Origin: Prevotella sp.
GTDB taxonomy: Bacteria; Bacteroidota; Bacteroidia; Bacteroidales; Bacteroidaceae
Reading direction: 5' to 3'
DNA length: 35,162 nt
Assembly (NCBI GenBank): GCA_017455845.1
Contig: JAFSYY010000003.1
Location: forward strand, 1-35,162
Shown here: piece after piece, positions 34,147-35,162 of the stretch
Layout: every line of letters begins with the position of its first letter
How positions within the stretch are numbered: the first letter of the stretch is position 1
The notes under the pieces: model-generated
Database searches by the model: none
Seen by the model: the letters and a program-made list of their open reading frames with translations, nothing else
What the model was told of the DNA's origin: nothing
Program-made: the position numbers and the translations under genes

Positions 34147-35162
34147 ACATCCATACGATTATAAGCCTCATCAACATGCTGCTATGGATTATCATGGCAG
34201 CCAACATCCTCTACATCCTGTTCTTTGCACTGGCATCAATGTTGCCGGGAAGAGAAGGGGGGAGAAAGAAGAAGGGGGTAAGGAGTATGGAGAAAGGAGA
34301 AGGAATGCCATCGTTCCTCGTTTTTTTTCCCGCTTACCATGAAGATGCAGTCATCATCAATTCCGTAGAGACATTCCTCAAGCAGGACTATCCCAAAGAC
34401 CGCTATGAAGTAGTAGTTATCTCTGACAATATGAGCGACGATACGAATACAAAGTTGGCATCGTTGCCCATCACCCTGCTGCAACCGCAGTTTGAAAAAA
34501 GCAGCAAGGCAGCAGCACTGCAGTATGCAATTCACAATTCTCAATTCTCAATTCACAATTCTCAATTCATCGTCATTCTTGACGCCGACAATGTGGTGGG
34601 CACAGATTTCCTGAAACGGCTCAGTGAGATAGCAAACAAGGACGAGGCCATCCAGTGCCACCGTACTGCCAAGAATGTCAACAACGACATTGCCGCCCTC
34701 GACGGACTGAGCGAGGAAATCAACAACAGCATCTTCCGTCGCGGTCACAACCGCATCGGCATGTCGTCGGCGCTCATCGGCTCGGGCATGTGCTTCAACT
34801 ATGAATGGTTCAAGAACCATGTCGATCTGCTCGACTCCGCCGTAGAAGACCGTGAGTTGGAAGCCCTGCTCATGAAACAAGGCATTTTCATCCGCTATGC
34901 CGAAGACATTCTGGTGATGGACGAGAAGGTGAGCAACAGCGACAATTTCCAGCGTCAGCGCCTGCGCTGGATGACCGGCCAGGTGCAGGCCCTCATGCGC
35001 ATGCTACCCTACATGCCCAAAGCCATCCTCACCGGCAACATCAACTATATTGACAAGACCGTGCAGCAGGCCCTCATCCCCCGCTCCCTGCTGTTGGTGC
35101 TCACCCCTCTCTTCGCCACCCTTTTCACACTTCACACTTCACTCTTCACTCTTCACTCTTCA
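34143..35162 (+). CDS. Membrane-bound family 2 glycosyltransferase, paralogue of the preceding gene, cut by window end
   Basis: The open frame from GTG at 34143 overlaps the previous stop (GTGA) and runs off the window after 340 residues. The GTG start is supported by gapless alignment of its first 29 residues with the neighbour (both reach LFFA at residue 26-29). Motifs: FFPAYHEDAVIINSVETFLKQD, VVISDNMSDDT, VILDADNVVG (true DxD), RELEALLMKQG and QRQRLRWMTGQ (QxxRW). Three stretches are made of seven-base repeats: about residues 38-54 (34254-34302), 130-142 (HNSQFSIHNSQF, 34529-34570) and the first C-terminal membrane helix (LFTLHTSLFTLHSS, from 35124). The last one continues past the window, so the C-terminus is unknown. 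Confidence 0.87.
   Translation, partial: MNIHTIISLINMLLWIIMAANILYILFFALASMLPGREGGRKKKGVRSMEKGEGMPSFLVFFPAYHEDAVIINSVETFLKQDYPKDRYEVVVISDNMSDDTNTKLASLPITLLQPQFEKSSKAAALQYAIHNSQFSIHNSQFIVILDADNVVGTDFLKRLSEIANKDEAIQCHRTAKNVNNDIAALDGLSEEINNSIFRRGHNRIGMSSALIGSGMCFNYEWFKNHVDLLDSAVEDRELEALLMKQGIFIRYAEDILVMDEKVSNSDNFQRQRLRWMTGQVQALMRMLPYMPKAILTGNINYIDKTVQQALIPRSLLLVLTPLFATLFTLHTSLFTLHSS
34254..34302 (+). repeat. Seven-base repeat, unit GGAGAAA, in the last glycosyltransferase
   Basis: GAAGGGG, GGAGAAA, GAAGAAG, GGGGTAA, GGAGTAT, GGAGAAA, GGAGAAG in phase. Encodes a basic linker after the membrane helix. Confidence 0.75.
34529..34570 (+). repeat. Seven-base repeat, unit AATTCTC/AATTCAC, in the last glycosyltransferase
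   Basis: Six units in phase: AATTCAC, AATTCTC, AATTCTC, AATTCAC, AATTCTC, AATTCAT. Encodes HNSQFSIHNSQF just before VILDADN. Confidence 0.95.
35124..35162 (+). repeat. Seven-base repeat, unit TTCACTC, running off the window
   Basis: TTCACAC twice, TTCACTC three times, then TTCA at the window edge. Encodes FTLHTSLFTLHSS in a membrane segment. Confidence 0.93.

Noticed and set aside
1..35162. Transposase or reverse transcriptase that could move the repeats
   Set aside because: None of the reading frames in the window resembles a RAYT, IS200, DGR or retron enzyme; the mover, if any, is elsewhere.

Overview
The window looks like chromosome of a Prevotella-type member of Bacteroidales. Promoters carry the Bacteroidetes -7 box TAnnTTTG (for example TTTG-N19-TATCTTTG at 32878-32908), Shine-Dalgarno sequences are mostly weak, and the gene families (MeaB, Bacteroidetes alpha-2-macroglobulin, DUF1573, DUF5107-TPR, an SGNH-GH35 fusion, a Wzz protein with a degenerate kinase tail) are typical of that group. 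The genus is inferred.

Layout. Bases 1-8374 (minus strand) read as one operon: a very large secreted alpha-2-macroglobulin-like protein, a DUF1573 lipidless secreted protein, the MeaB GTPase, and IspH, whose frame stops early inside a repeat. Bases 8765-11353 (plus) hold the ClpB disaggregase. A dolichyl-phosphate-mannose-synthase-like glycosyltransferase converges on it from the minus strand. Bases 12323-25366 form a carbohydrate block: an AraC regulator divergent from a sugar-porter MFS gene, followed by DUF5107-TPR, SGNH-GH35 and GH2 genes, with a convergent xylulokinase. Bases 25567-35162 form an exopolysaccharide block: receiver protein, phosphoglycosyl transferase, short TolC-like protein, Wzz, Wzy-like protein and three family 2 glycosyltransferases, the last cut by the window end.

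The main discovery is a dense scatter of short repeats. About twenty arrays have a period of seven bases (one has eight), but the unit sequence differs from array to array (CTCGTAC, AATTCTC, TTCACTC, GAAATGA, GAGGTGA, TCCTCCC, GGAGAAA, ATTATGC and others). They lie between genes and also in frame inside conserved genes, where they read as heptapeptide repeats. Alongside them are REP-like hairpin elements of 30-45 bases, some shared between unrelated genes and some with compensatory stem changes; ClpB alone holds three in frame. Arrays whose unit would create a stop codon carry substitutions exactly at the stop-prone codon, except in IspH, where one unit variant creates a stop.

No tRNA, rRNA, CRISPR array, insertion sequence or transposase was seen.
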